Assembly: GCA_917880885.1 (NCBI GenBank)
Contig: OU862920.1
Location: 2,356,001-2,420,000 of the forward strand
Direction: 5' to 3'
Length of the DNA: 64,000 nt
DNA from: Limnephilus marmoratus
Lineage: Eukaryota > Arthropoda > Insecta > Trichoptera > Limnephilidae
Shown here: in pieces, positions 26,001-41,000 of the stretch
Position numbering within the stretch: the stretch's first letter is position 1
Layout of the letters: each line of letters starts with the position of its first letter
The notes under the pieces: model-generated
Database searches by the model: none
Told to the model about the DNA's origin: nothing
Seen by the model: the letters and a program-made list of their open reading frames with translations, nothing else
Position numbers and translations under genes: made by a program

Positions 26001-29000
26001 ATTGTATTTACCTACACATGTAATGCATTCGTCTACAGTAAATCTACAATAAATCGTAAAATGGTGACGCCACATCGTCTAGTATTATATGAAACTATAA
26101 GAACTTAAGCTGTGGATATTTATGTGCAAACGTACGGTATTTTTTTTATATTAGCTCCACACATGAGGCCCTGAGGAAAATAATTCGCCTCAGGGTCCAA
26201 GTCTTTGGGGAGGGGATTCCAATACTTTTTGAAAAATTCCCCACCACGAACAACCAAGCGAGGGTGGTTGTTAAAGGTGCTTTTTACTGGAAAGGGCTAC
26301 AATAATACATGTATTTGAATTACTTAATAATGGACTGCTGGGTAAAGATGGCAAAAGAGTAGGAAATATGGTTAGGAATGTAAAAGACACAACGTCTTGT
26401 TTGTCCAGGGCCGGGCAACCCGCGGCAGCAGGCGGTGGTGGAGGCGTTCCAGCACGCCTGGGCCGGCTACAAGAAGTTCGCCTGGGGCCACGACCACTTG
26501 CGTCCTCTCACCGGAGGCTACCACGATTGGTTCTCGCTGGGACTGACCCTCATTGATGGCCTCGATACTGCTTACATTATGGGGCTAACTGCTGGTAAAA
26601 ATATTTCATTATAACATTGATACCTTTGAACAGAGAAATGGTTGTCACTTACAAAGTAGTATAAACCAAGCAAAATTCTATTTAAGATAATTTTTTGGAA
26701 CATAAAAATAGAATCATTTTCTTCTATTTAAGATGGTACAACTTATATCTGCGAAAGTTGATCTGAGCTCCCAACAACTGTAACTAGGAAGCTGTCTTAT
26801 TAACAAATGCTGCTGGGGCAACAATGATACGTCTCTAATTTAGAAGAATGCGTTGAAAATAAAATGTTATTTTTCTTCCGCAGAGTATAAAGAGGCCAAA
26901 GAGTGGGTCGCTACCAAACTTTCATTTGATGTTAACAAAGACGTCAATTTATTTGAAGTAACAATTAGAGTTCTCGGCGCTCTTCTGAGTAACTACCATC
27001 TCTCTGGGGATGAGATGTTCCTGGAAAAAGCAGTAAGGAAATACAATTATGTTATATTATGTATCTGTAATCTGAGTCTTTTTATTTTCTGTGTCTTCTT
27101 CTGTTTCATATTTTAATTGAGAATTATTAATATTACTTGCTGACGTTACCCGGCATTGCTCGGGGTTATAAATGGTCGTCTAAAAACTCCTGGCACCAAT
27201 AAGAACAAACTTTGAAATTTTCAGCGAAATCGGTTCAGTTGTTTCTGAAGGGCACACACAATATAAGAACATTGCCCATGGTATATTATTTGTATGGATT
27301 TAGAATAATAAATATATTTTATTTTTTAAAAGTATATATATTTTGAAATGTTTATGGTGATAAATAAACACTGACAGACTTACTAAAAAAAAAACCACAG
27401 CACGGCCGATAACCTGTGTTGCTGCAGCAACATGAATAAATCAAAAATACACTAAAACACGATAACATTACTAATAAGATTCGTTCTTAAAATGTATTTT
27501 AAATTTGGCAACAATGTAATATTTCATAGTGTACATAAATTATTTGTTTGTTTTCCTACAGAACCGCTAGGTGGCGGTGCCTGCGTATTCGTCATTCACG
27601 TTGAAACCGCCAAAAAAAAACTCACTTTGCGGGTGTGTGTGTAATATTACACAAATGTGGTCGTAATATCTATTAATATGACTAATTCACTATTACATTC
27701 GCATAATTGATATATTTACCGTGTTTTTGTGGTTTTTAATAAGTTTTAGTCTAATTATAATAACAATAATCATACTTTGAAAATTGAAATGTCAATAAGT
27801 ATTTTATGTAAAACATGAAAATTCAAATTTACATTTAAAGGATTTTATTTTATGAGAATTTCATAAAAGTGGTGTTTTTTTATATATTAATATCTAATAC
27901 ATGTGTTCCTAAACGTATCAATGAAATTAACGTCTTTAGAGTTGCAAGAAATCTGTTATAAGTAGGTATTATTTTTTTAGGTTAGTTTTTTGGCAATAAA
28001 AAAACTTTGAAATTTTTTATTATTTTTTTATTGTATGCACGAGGAAAAAGTGAGGTGACAGTTTCGTTCCAAATTCATTACATAAAAGGTCTGTATTTTT
28101 TTAATTTTGTTTTTTTATAAATTTCTGTACACTTTCATCAAATATGTTTTGGTAAAAAAAAATCCATTTTTTTTCGCGTTTGAATCTTAATATATGGCAG
28201 TTTTTTTAAAACTAAAGTGTATTTCAATTACACAAATCTAAAAGGTAATTTTATCTAGTTTTCATAAATGGTATTTGTTTTTACGACACCTTCAAAAATA
28301 AGAAATATATAGAACATTCAAAATACTTTGGAAAAATTCCAAATTTCTGTCAGACATCATTACTAAAACAGAGATAAACTACCCTCTCAGGCTGTGTAAA
28401 CTAAGTTTATTTTTTCCATGAACAATTTTTTAATTAGTAATGTTTTCACATCCGCGACCGTTTGTCAATTGAATAAAATTTTCACTGGGTTTTTTAGTAA
28501 GACTGTGAATGTTTATAATCAAATGTATTCGATAAGTACATATTTATTATATAATAACAATATCAGGCAAGGTTAAGTTTTATAATTCGATTCATATCTA
28601 TATAATACTATATATATTCTCGGTTCAACATAAGAACAACCTGTGTGTGCGTGCAAGTCTACGCTCCTTACCCCCCACTGTTACATGTTAACACATCCAC
28701 TATTTAAATAAATTTATATTAAAATTTTATTTTATTTACCTACCTACAAACACAAATGGTAGGGAACAATTTATTCATTAAGTAATGGTACTTGTAATAT
28801 ATATGGCGTATAATTATCAAATCGGCTAAGGAATCTGAAGATGAATATAGAAATGATCCAAACATTAGTTGCAAATTCTTTCTCTATGTATCATAATTAA
28901 CAATAACCGCAGAATTAACGATAACCACAGGATTAACGATAACCACAGAATTAACGATAACCACAGAATTAACGATAACCACAGAGATAACACAATGAAT

Positions 29001-32000
29001 TCTGTTTTCAGATATTTTGCATTTCTTTCGATCTTGCGGGATCAAGGCCAAAGTCTTCCACTGCTTGATGATAATAATATATAAGATTTGGTTAGTCAGG
29101 TATACATAACCTTCCTCTATCTTCTTTTTTCCTAACCGCCTCACAACACTTTCAGCTAGTTGAATTCTTGCATTAACAAGTTTTGAAAGAAATGTTTATA
29201 TTGGTTTCAGATAGATTTGGGCGAACGGCTGCTGCCAGCGTTTGAGACTCCTTCGGGGATCCCGTACTCCGATGTGAACCTGGCCACCCGACAGGCCCAC
29301 TCCCCCAAGTGGTCTCCCGACAGCTCCACCTCTGAAGTTACCACCATACAGCTGGAGTTTCGTGACCTGTCCAGATCATCAAATGATCCCAGATTTGAGG
29401 TATACATTTCCTGCAGTCTCTTTTGATTATTTTATTCACTAATCCACCACCTCAAGTATGATCTTATTTATATAAAAAATATATAACTTCTTAAAATAGA
29501 TTATAAAATAAATATGGTTCTACAACAGTAAGTCCCACCCCCCAAGTGGTTCTCTACGTTTGGTGACTTAGCAGGGGTGCCCGGATTCTTGGGATGAGGT
29601 TTGTCGGCGGATTTGTCTGTCCATCAACTGCGTGGCAGGCCGGATCGAAAGAAAAAAGAGACTGGGTAGGGTAGACCTTTTGACCTCTCCAGCAGGACTC
29701 TCTCGGAACATTGCCTTGTACCGCACTGGGATGGCTGGATTCACACGTCTGTCATTTCTGGACACGATGATCCCCAGATTCCTACTCACCCCTCATATCT
29801 TTTTCCTTCCCAGAATTTCCTCTCCTTTCCTAAAAATACTGTCATAAAAGGGGAATAGGCCACTTGCATGGACTTCATAACGACTTGGAAAAAATCGTGT
29901 GGATAGAGTTTTTTACTAAGATTACGAAAATGTTAGTAAAAATTTTTAGAAATGTACAGTTTTTTTTATTTTTAAATAAATAAATCCATTATTTGGGCTC
30001 GTGACGTCACTACATAAAAATGTCCCGTCGCCGAAAATGTTCCTATTAATTTTATAAAATTCCACACTGATTTATTTTTTTATATGGCATCACTTTGATT
30101 TCAGGCGAATTTTTTAATTCGTTCACTAGATTTATTGTTTGTTCTCTGCGAACTTATCATTTGGTTTGATTTTTTGACAGATGTTCTGAAGAGAACCCCG
30201 TACAATTAATGGGTAAGGGGTTCTCTTCAGAACGTGAAGAGGATGTCGGTACATGTTTTAGAGGTATAATGATTATGGTGCTGATTTTAACTAAATAAAA
30301 TTTTATAATATTCTTATTATTATTACAATTTACAAGTTCAAGTATAATACATTGAATTTAGTAATATAGACGCTGTACATTATAATGATTTATGATCAAT
30401 AAGATGGATCAAGGAAAAAAATATTTATGAGATGTAATATTTTTGGTATGCCTCGTTATTCTCCTGTGCCATTCGTGTGGAAAACGTTCTTTTTTTAAAA
30501 ATGATTTTCGGCTATGTAATTATCGTTTTTTCACACCTATAAAATTATGTCCCGTCTTTCCGGTTTATAAAAAATGGTCTGATTTTTCGGATTGAAATTT
30601 TCAAAAAATCCCCAGAGTTTCAAAAATACGATTAAAAAAAAAAAAAAAAACAGAATGTCTTAGAATATTTGCCTAAACCGGAAAAAAATTTAAAAAAATG
30701 TGATGCAAGTGGCCTATTGTTTTCCTCCTGTGTCGAGCTTATCCACTGGACCGATTATGGTTGAAAAATGGACCATTTTTATTTTTCTGCGATTGATAGC
30801 GGTCCAAAATTGAACCACATTTTCCTACCATTCATAAATTTTTTATTTGTTTTAAAACAAAGCTATTGAAATGCTTTATCTATTATAACCATTGATGTCG
30901 CAAATCCGAACTTCGTAGCCTATTTTAGAACGATATTAAAAATGTATTAACGGTTAAAATTAAATCCTTTTTCCATAGGTACGCACCTTTCATTGTCAAG
31001 TATACCACAGACAACATACAGAAATCAAAAATATTCTATGTTGACTCAAATAAGTACCCCTCACGGCAGTTTCAAAATAAAAAACACGCAGGATTCGCGC
31101 GGTTATAAACTTTACGATTTTTTGATATTTTTTTTATAAATCCTACAAATATGAGATAAGTAAAATACAGGTTAATTCATTGGCTATATAGAACAATAAT
31201 AAATTTTTATGTCTCCATGTTAAAATTCGAAGGTATGATTTTTTTAATGTTGGCGAAAAATTAAAAAAATAATCTACTGGGAAATCTCGGGCAATCGAGG
31301 CATATTTATTTATTTCGCATGGTCGCTCCAGTGGTTATGTAAAAATAAAAGCAGTGTGCGCGGGAGGGGAGAAAGGCAGTCCCATCTCGCTGTGTTATGG
31401 ATTCATTCAGCAATATTCGCCTATGCCTTTCTCTATCTGTTTAACGCACCTTTCTCTTTCGCTTACTTTTACTTAGAACCCATTCACATTCCATTTAAAA
31501 ATCGGATGCTCTAGTGGCTGTAAAGATTGTATGTAGTTGTTCACTCATGTCCGACACAATTAAAAATTGAATCAGGCACTTTTTGTCTGAAGGATAGCCA
31601 GCGCAGCGAGTCCATTTAAAAAACGTGTCGGAACTCGCTTGCTCATAAATTTGTATGAAGTTGTTCATACTTGCCGGCTGGTCATTCCAGCGTGAGCCCC
31701 ACCACATCCCACCTCCAACCCTCCCGCTCCCAGTCACAAGGAAGCATGCATGCATCGTCTAAAACTTTTAAACGGAAGTGTGAAGAGGGCGTCCGACATT
31801 CGATTTTTTCTCATTCCGTTTTTTAAACGGTGATGTGAACAGGAAGTCGTCGTCCAGTTTTTTCATCCGTTTTTTAAACGGAAATAGAAACGGGCTCTTA
31901 CTATACTTTTGTATAACATAATAGCGTTACCCAGATGGGGACAATTATATCTTGCTCTCTCACCCAGCTATAGTCGGTAGAAGTCCTCTCCTAGCTAAGT

Positions 32001-35000
32001 CCTTTTCCCCACATTTTTACAATTATTAATTTGGTGAAAAATGGAAAGTTTTTCAAGTCAACCGCGATTCTTTTGAATTATTATTCCTCTTTGTACCCGT
32101 AACTACCAGAGAATGACTTACAATATTGGGTCATCGTCCGCATTGTGTATTATTGTGATGTTTTCTATACTGAAAAGGGGAGACCATAATATTTTTTAAT
32201 TGCCTTACTTATATTTTCTCATTTCCTTTTTAGAAAGCTGCTGCCAAAGTGTCAGAACACGTCCACTCTCTCGGCAAAACTCACGGCCTGGTTCCTATTT
32301 TTATAAGTCCAAATTCCGGACAATTTTTGACGTATTCCACCATTACACTTGGAGCCAGAGGAGATAGTTATTATGAATATTTACTCAAACAATGGCTGCA
32401 GACTGGAAAAACTATTGATTAGTATGTATTTTATCAGCGTTATTTTCTTCCGATTACTTATTCTGTATAACAAACAACCAGCATCTATTACATAACATGA
32501 CATTGCAATTCTGTGTAACAAACAACCAGCATCCATTACATGACATGACATTACAATTCTGTGTAACAAACAACCAGCATCCATTACATAACATGACATT
32601 GCAATTCTGTGTAACAAACAACCAGCATCCATTACATGACATGACATTGCAATTCTGTATAATAAACAACCAGCATCCATTACATTACATAACATGACAT
32701 TGCAATTCTGTAAATAAATAACCAGCATCCATTACATGACATGACATTGCAATTCTGTATAATAAACAACCAGCATCCATTACATTACATAACATGACAT
32801 TGCAATTCTGTAAATAAATAACCAGCATCCATTACATAACATGACATTGCAATGATAGGCGATAAAATTTATGGGCGATTTTATTAATAATGAATCTTCT
32901 TCTTATATATATATAAAAATTAATATTTTTTTGTTTGTATTTTATGCGCTGCCATACCGTTCATTCGATTGCGATGAAATTTTGGTGATTTGTTGTGCAC
33001 AAGCCTGCGGAGGTAATTGGGTAGGGTATACAATTGTAAGTTCTGGCATTATGAAATTTGTGTAAATGAAAATGTGTGTATTTCATATATTTTAACGGCA
33101 GGGAGGGAAGGAAGGAGAGGGGGTAACGAAGGAGGAGGGGTTCGTGGAAGTCAGGTAAGGTGGGAGAGGAATGTAGGAGGGGAAGGGGATGCCAGATGCG
33201 AACGGGGACGCATGGAAAGGAAATGAAGCGTGAAAAATATATTTATTTGAACGCAATGCAACACATGCCGGGTTCCAGCAATGCAACGCATGCCCGGTTC
33301 CAGCAATGCAACGCGTGCCGGGTTCCAGCTAGTTATTTACAAAAATCAACTGTTGTATAGTGTGTCAAATAAATGTAGAAAATATTAAAACTTGAACTAC
33401 TAAATTTGTAGACTGGCAACACCAATTTAACTGTCAAATATTTTTTTGAAGTGCAATGACACTGAATGTATAGAGCACAGTAAACCACATTTTAAAAAAC
33501 ATTTTTTCTGCATGACATAAATTTGATTAATTTTTTTTTATATTATAATATTTAATCGAGGCTTCTGACTCGCATACTGCTGTCATTTTTTGCCTCATCT
33601 GTTTTTATTTATTTTAAGGTTTAATTTTTTTTATTTTTTTATTTTTATTTTTTTTTAAATATATCCTATATATTAATGTTGCAATATTAATATATGTATG
33701 TATCTTTATAAAACAATGTATCATATATTTTCCATGTTGCACGATCTAATGAATTTCATGAGTCTTGAAATGGCATAGTAGTCGGTTGAAGCTATCAAAT
33801 TATGAATTTCCGATGGGTTTGAGGTCATCAATATTGTTACTCTCTGTTGTTCAAATTTAATGCACTTTGTGAGAGTGTGTTCAATGTCTTCAAATTCTTC
33901 ACATATATAGCACATTGGAGAATCAGAGAGGCCTAACAGACACAATATTCTTCCCATTAGTGCATGTCCGGATCTTAATCTAAAAATGACTCTCATTTCT
34001 GATCTCTTCAGATTGGTTTCAGTGAACCATGGTGTTTTAAAGGGTTCTTTTTGAAGCTTTCTATACCATACGCCCTTATTGGCAGATAAATTTTCAAAAT
34101 GCTCATTTCACATATTATTACATAGTAAATGTATTTTTTGGGAGTAATCTTCGTTATCTGGCGTCCAGTCATACTCGTGACCTTTTACCCCTGCTTCGTC
34201 TGCCAACAAATCCGCCTCTTCATTTCCATGTATCCCTACGTGAGATGGAATCCATTGTAAACGTATGTCAATGTCTTTCTGATGTAACTTCATTAAGTGC
34301 TCTACAATATTATATGCTATTTTTCTGCAGGCAACTCCTTTCGAAACTCTCTTTATATGTTGAAGCGCACTTTTGGAATCACTTAATATAAGAATTTTAT
34401 TCCAGTTGCTTCCATCTGCATACTTCACCGCTTCTTTGATTGCTATCAATTCTGCATTCATAATAGGGCAGTCTTTGTTCAATTTTATTTGACTAGTGAA
34501 GTTGTTTTGCATTGATATGAAGGCAGCTCCAACTTGTTCAACTTTTTTCGATCCATCGGTATATATCTGTTTAAAGCCTGAGTACTTGTTAATTATCATA
34601 CTATTTACGACGTTACTAATTTCACTCAATGAGAGTTGTCTTTTGGGGTAATTGAAATTGTCAATCTCAACTGAAATACATTCCAAATCGATTGCTCCTA
34701 CCCAGGTTTCTAGAGAGTACATATCTAGACATTTATTTGAATTTGTTTTCCAATACATTGTTTCTGTACAAGTTTGAACCATCAAAGGTAATTTTTTATT
34801 ATTCCAGTACTTGTTTTGGGTCAAGGATTTTAGTTTGAGGACCTCTGAAACCAGTGGATTATTTTCAGTTGATACAGCTCTAAGCCAAAATCTTGCTGCC
34901 AGTTTCCAAGCTCTTATGTGTAACGGGGGGGCACTCATTTCACTTTGTAAAACATGCACAGGAGTTGAGTTCAAGAAGCCTCCACATATTCTTAAAGCTC

Positions 35001-38000
35001 GCGATTGGATTCTCTCTAACTTTTCAATGTTGCTTTTGGTAGAGTTATGGAAAAGTATACTACCATAGTCTAATCGACTTCTTATGAGAGATGTGTACAA
35101 TCTTCTCATATGAAGTGGATGAATTCCCCAACTTTTACCTGACAAGACTTTCAAAATATTCATCGGCTGATTCAATTTTAGACAGGTGTTACTTATATGC
35201 TTATTCCAAGCGAGTCTATAATCCAACCACACACCAAGAAACTTATGGTTGTCTACTCTTTCTATAAGTACATAATTTATTTTAATATTCAGAACATTTC
35301 GTCTCTTTCCTCTTGCGAATATACATATTTTCGTCTTATGCTCTGATATTTCGAGTCCTTTTATTTTAAGAGCATTCTGTAGTTCTAACAACGCTTTTTG
35401 TATAACATCTTCACATGTTTTTACTTTCGAACTTGAAAAATATATACCAAAATCATCAATGTATTGTACGCGCTTCACTTGGGGATAATTTCCAATACCA
35501 GTAGTTCCAATATTAAAAAGGAGGGCAGACATGGGATCTCCTTGCGGTAGTCCTCTCGAGCATGTTTGTACGGCAAATATGTTTTAACCAAAATTTGAAT
35601 TTAACAATAGATGGAAATGAAGAATCACTAATGGTGAGTTTAGTTACACTACTTTTAGATCTGAATGAGTTAAATATATTCAGATCTAAAATTAGAGAAA
35701 TGATCTAAAGCCCAGGCAACGCTAGGTACTTTATCTAGTATTAAAAAATAAATGTGAGCAATTTCTAAACTGTGCTTCATATTTTATTACATTATAGTTA
35801 TTCTTCATTATGTTAACACAAAATTTCAAAAGTATAATAATAATATACCTATATGCAATTCTAATGTTGAGATCGGCGGGTATCTATACTGCAATGAAAA
35901 AATATTTTTTCCACTATTATGCCTTTTTAATTTTTTATAAAAATGTAGGTTACACAGCTTTACTTTAACACCATGAGTTATGTGTTTAGTTTTGCCATTT
36001 GAATAACAGTGGCGCCCTCATATATTTTCTACTCTTATTTGACAAACTGTATACTAATTTCCCAGACTTCAATTTACACAATTTTAATTGTTTTCAATTT
36101 AAATATTTAAAAATAAAATTGTTATCCTGATAGTAAATGCGTAACTTTTGTTGATTGATATGAATAAAATATGAAAAATTAAAAATCACCGAATGAAAAC
36201 TGTTAAGTCTGTTGAGCGTACTAACTTTTTATTGAAATATTATTTTCTTATGCTACTTATTATGTATGCAGATGTGTTGTGCGTTTGTACTTGTTTCATT
36301 TAGACTTCTTAGCCTCAATCCTGTAGATTGTGGCTACAATATGCTAAATCCTCTGCATGTGTATATGTATCTATGGATATTTAGATTGCCACGATGCGAG
36401 TGCGCAGTGCGTAAGCTGCGAGCGAATTTATGTAATATAAATAATTATTAATGTTTAGTTTATTTATTATTTCTCTTTATGTCACTTATAAGAATATAAT
36501 CTATTGTAAGGTATTAATTTGTTTTCTTAATCGCGAAAACTAACTGAAAAATTGATAGATGCAGGAACCTTACACGTATGCGGATTTCACTGTTCATATT
36601 TATTTTCACTGTTATTATTGTACCAATGTTATTGTTATTATTAATGCAACCATTCTATTGTGTGATTTTATTCTAATATAAGTGTAGGTTGTTCACAGTA
36701 TAATAAATTGACATAAAATTACTGCCTCAACACAGGCTAGCCTAGTGAGGCAGGTTACGAGAAACCTAAATTTATAATTATAAATTTCTATTCTTTAAGT
36801 ACCTACTGTATATATGTATTTTGTTTCTGTTATTAACTTCTGTACTTATGCAACTTTTAAACTGTACTTTTACTGTACTTATGATGTACTTTTTGTTTTT
36901 GTAGTAATAAATCTTAAATTTTTTTTGTTTGATAAAGATATATTATTATTATTATATTAGCGATGTGTAGGTTCAGCCGGAATGAGTTCTTTAACCCGAG
37001 TCCTTTGCGGGAAGCGGATCCCTTTCCTACTTATTTTTAAAATCAACTACTCCCAGAGAACCCGGACCCGGACTTGCTAAATGCCTTTAATCAACTACTC
37101 CCAGAGAAATCATACCCGAATGCCTCTACTCAGCGCTCGGCACTTTTTACCTAGAACTCGGAACCTGGAACCACTCCTAGAATTCGAGTTCTTTCAAAAG
37201 GAAGCACTCCAGTAATTAATTTAAAACTACATCTGTGTATGAAACTTCAATGCAAACAGTAATTTTTTTATTTCCAGTCTTCGCGATGATTACATATTGG
37301 CCATTGAGGGAGTACAAGAATTACTAGTCAGAAAAACAGTTCCAAATAATTATGTCTTTTTGGGCGAGCTCATATCCAGTGGCAAGACCCAAAAGGAATT
37401 GAAACCAAAAATGGATCACCTGACGTGTTACCTGCCCGGGACATTAGCGTTAGGAGTCAAGAATGGCATGCCGGATTGGCATCTCAAACTCGCTGAGGAT
37501 CTCATGTTTACCTGCTACAAGACTTATGCTATTCACCCCACCTTTCTGGCGCCTGAAATAACCTACTTTAACTTACAGGTTTGTTGCTTTGAGCTTTCTA
37601 TTGCTAGATTAGTTCACTCTGAGGGGTAATGACTGCGCCTGGCTGATAGCGCTGGTCTCGATGAGTTTACACAATATTGGCCATGTCTATTTATTCTTAT
37701 GTTGGATTCGTCGAGGATACTTTCATGTATCCCTTTGGAAAAAGGGCCCAACGCATGCGTTAATTTTAATGAAACAAACAAACGGTCAGTTGTTGAGTGG
37801 GCATCGCGTTTGGGTCCCACCCAGGCGTTCCGTGTTTGATTCCTCGGCTGGCTAAGTCCTCCATCACGACTCAAGCAACATTTTGGGCTTACTGTGGTGG
37901 TAGTAGGAGATTTTTAAATATTGTAGGGTTATTCGTAACCCGGGAATGTTTGTCTTTCTTTTTAAAAAAAAAAAAAATATATATATAAATATAATTACAT

Positions 38001-41000
38001 ATGAAATGCTTTTTTATGCAGTGAAATTTTTGTAATAAATTACTGTTGATATGTTGATCTGTTTAAAGCCTAACACATAACTAAGCCTGTTATTCTATAA
38101 ACATCATCCTCTGAGTCCCACCCAGGCATCGTGAGTTCAGTTCCTCAGCTGGCTAAGTCCTCCATCACGACACAAGAAACATTTTCCGCTTTCTGTGGCA
38201 GTAGTAGGAGATTTTCAAATTATTGTCAGGTTTTTCGTAACCCAGGATTGTTCTTCTTTCTTTAAAAAAATATATAAATAAATTTTGACATTTAAAATAA
38301 TTTTTTTGATTATTATTGTATTTTTATTTCCTCAGAATGAAGTTGCCACTGATATGTACGTCAAAAGTAACGATGCTCACAATCTCCTGAGGCCGGAGTA
38401 CTTGGAGAGTTTGTGGTATTTATACCAGTTGACTGGAAATACAACTTACCAAACATGGGGTTGGCAAATATTTCAGGTAACTTAATTTTAAACTGTTCTT
38501 CTGTGCATGCGTGAAAAATGCTGCATCAACCATTGAGCGATATCCACCCATATTTGGGTAGCACCACTTATTCCCTTGAGCAATAGTTACCTAAATTTGG
38601 GTAGGTGCAGATTTTTATTACTTATTTTTTTCTTCCCACTATCGCTTATATATGAGGTGTGTTAAAACAAAGATGGCAACTCCACCATTAGTTTAAAATG
38701 AGTTGGATATGGCAATGGATAGACAAACAAAAATACTATCGACAGCTGCAAAGGGTTTGGAGCACAAATTACAGTATTCGTTACAATTTTTAATAAATGT
38801 ATTTAGTTCCGCAACAACCACTACAATCTCCTTTAGGGTATTGCAGAGTACAGAACAAAAACGGCAATATCCCTTTGGGCCAATCAGAGAGTCAATCTCC
38901 ATCTATTTGAAGAAAACTAAATAATTTACCATTTAATCGCAATAAAATATATATTGTATCTATTGGGAACAATTAATAACCGGAAACATGCTTTATGGTT
39001 TATAGTAGGGAAAAAGGATTAGAAAATGCCATCTTTGTTTCAATACGCCTGGTATTTAATCACTATCCTCTATGGCAGTGTTTCTTAACCTGTGGTCCGC
39101 GGACCCCTGGGGGTCCCGCGAATACATAAAAAAATGGATATTAGAACCTTTCAACACTTTCAAATGTAACTGTTATTATTGGTTTGACAATGGCACAGGA
39201 AAACCAATTAATAGAAAATCTTGTGATTCAGCTTGAAATGTAATTTCAAAGAAGCCTCTTTATCAAGTTTTTGGGTGAATGTAAAGGAAGATTATATTTA
39301 CAGCTTTTCTCAACCACAAACCTCTGTGAAGAGGCATTCTCTGCTCTTGTATATATACTAAAAACAAATACAGAAACAGATTACAGGTGGAATTCGATTT
39401 GAGATTACAACTTAGCAGCAACATCGACCGGAACATCAATAATTTAGTTGCAAAATACATCAACATCCGCACATACATATTTAACCGTTAATTAATGACG
39501 TGAATGTTGGTGTTGCTGTTGTACGTCAATTATAAATGTTTTTATAAAAAAGTCTTTTTTTGTATTTGTACTAGGTACTTACTAAAAAATATACATCAGA
39601 GTGTGCAATTCACAGGCGGTAGAAGTGAAACCTTCAGATACATACAGATTTAAAGTAAAACATATGGTTCTTTAAACTAATTACAATATATTAATTTCTT
39701 TTTAACGAAACTACCCAATTCAAAAGAGAAAAACATTTCTCGTGTTTGAATTTTGGAGCAGTGCCATTGTAAAATGCGAGTAGGTACAGATAGTATGTTA
39801 GTACAAGTACTTATATTAAAAAAATATATACATGAAGACAAGTCGACATAATGAGCTTGAATTAAATAAGAGTTAAATTGGAATATACAATATAAGATAA
39901 TACAGGCATAGATATATCAGAAATAAAAATAATATTATTGTATCTACTCAATAGGTAGATAGTAAGTAGGTGGTAGGTACATAGCGTTGGTTTAAAAACA
40001 TTGATATTTGAAATGAATGGGCTGAATTATAATATCTCATCAATCAATTATACTATCTCATTCTCGTAGGCTAAATCCTATGGATGTTTGTCTCATTTAG
40101 TGTCGCTATATTTCATTTCATCGAGTTTCAAATCCCAAAAGTGCTAAAGAAGTTTTCACTTCAAAAATGGTTTGAAATTTATCCAAGGTTTTTTATTTTT
40201 ATTAAGGGGGTCCTTGAAAATTGTGCTTGATTTCCTAGGGGTCTGTGGTTGAAAAAGGTTGGGAAACGCTGCTATATGGAATACAAAAATACCAATACGT
40301 CACCAATGTTCCTCTTATGGATTATTCTAGATAATGTTTTTTGCCTGGTGGTATGAATATATTGACATTGATGTATGCTATTTTTTAAAATGTTTAATAA
40401 AAATTAAACATCTGTTTACCTCTCAAAAATTGCATTTTAAATGTCTTGTCACCATAGAAATTTCAGGGCACTATAGACAACATCTAGAAATAATAATAAT
40501 TGATATTAAAATACTAGCTGACCCGGCCATGCGTTGCTGAGGCTAACTAAACACAGCGCCATCTACTGGATGGATATCCAACCTTTATAACACCTCCATC
40601 TTTGAGTTTATCGCGAAGAGAAGACAGACAGACACCGCGGAGGACTTTAATTTAACGTAGAGATGGTGCGAAAGATTATAATAATGTGCATGAAATGCTT
40701 GAGGTAACTAACGTATTTAAGTTGATAAGGATTAATACTGTATCTGTCTAAATAACTTACCCCAATAACTTACACCAATTACCGCATTGTACATGATCAT
40801 TTTTTTAGAAGATAGAATGGGTATAGTAAGCTATCCGTAAAAGATAGATATATGCCTTTGCGGACTTTTTTGTAGATCTATAAAAGAGGAATATCTCACC
40901 TGCATTGTTTTGTTATATCTCGAAGGGATTAGGGAGTATTTTTGATGAAAGATCCCAGGTGGCTTGGCTTTATCCGACACGTCTAACAATTAGCATTATG

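Noticed and set aside
28905..28992. CRISPR-like array
   Set aside because: Head-to-tail 18-bp units with no spacers, in a eukaryotic intron.
30183..30233. Transcription terminator hairpin
   Set aside because: Not followed by a T-run in a relevant context and lies inside a transposon in a Pol II intron.
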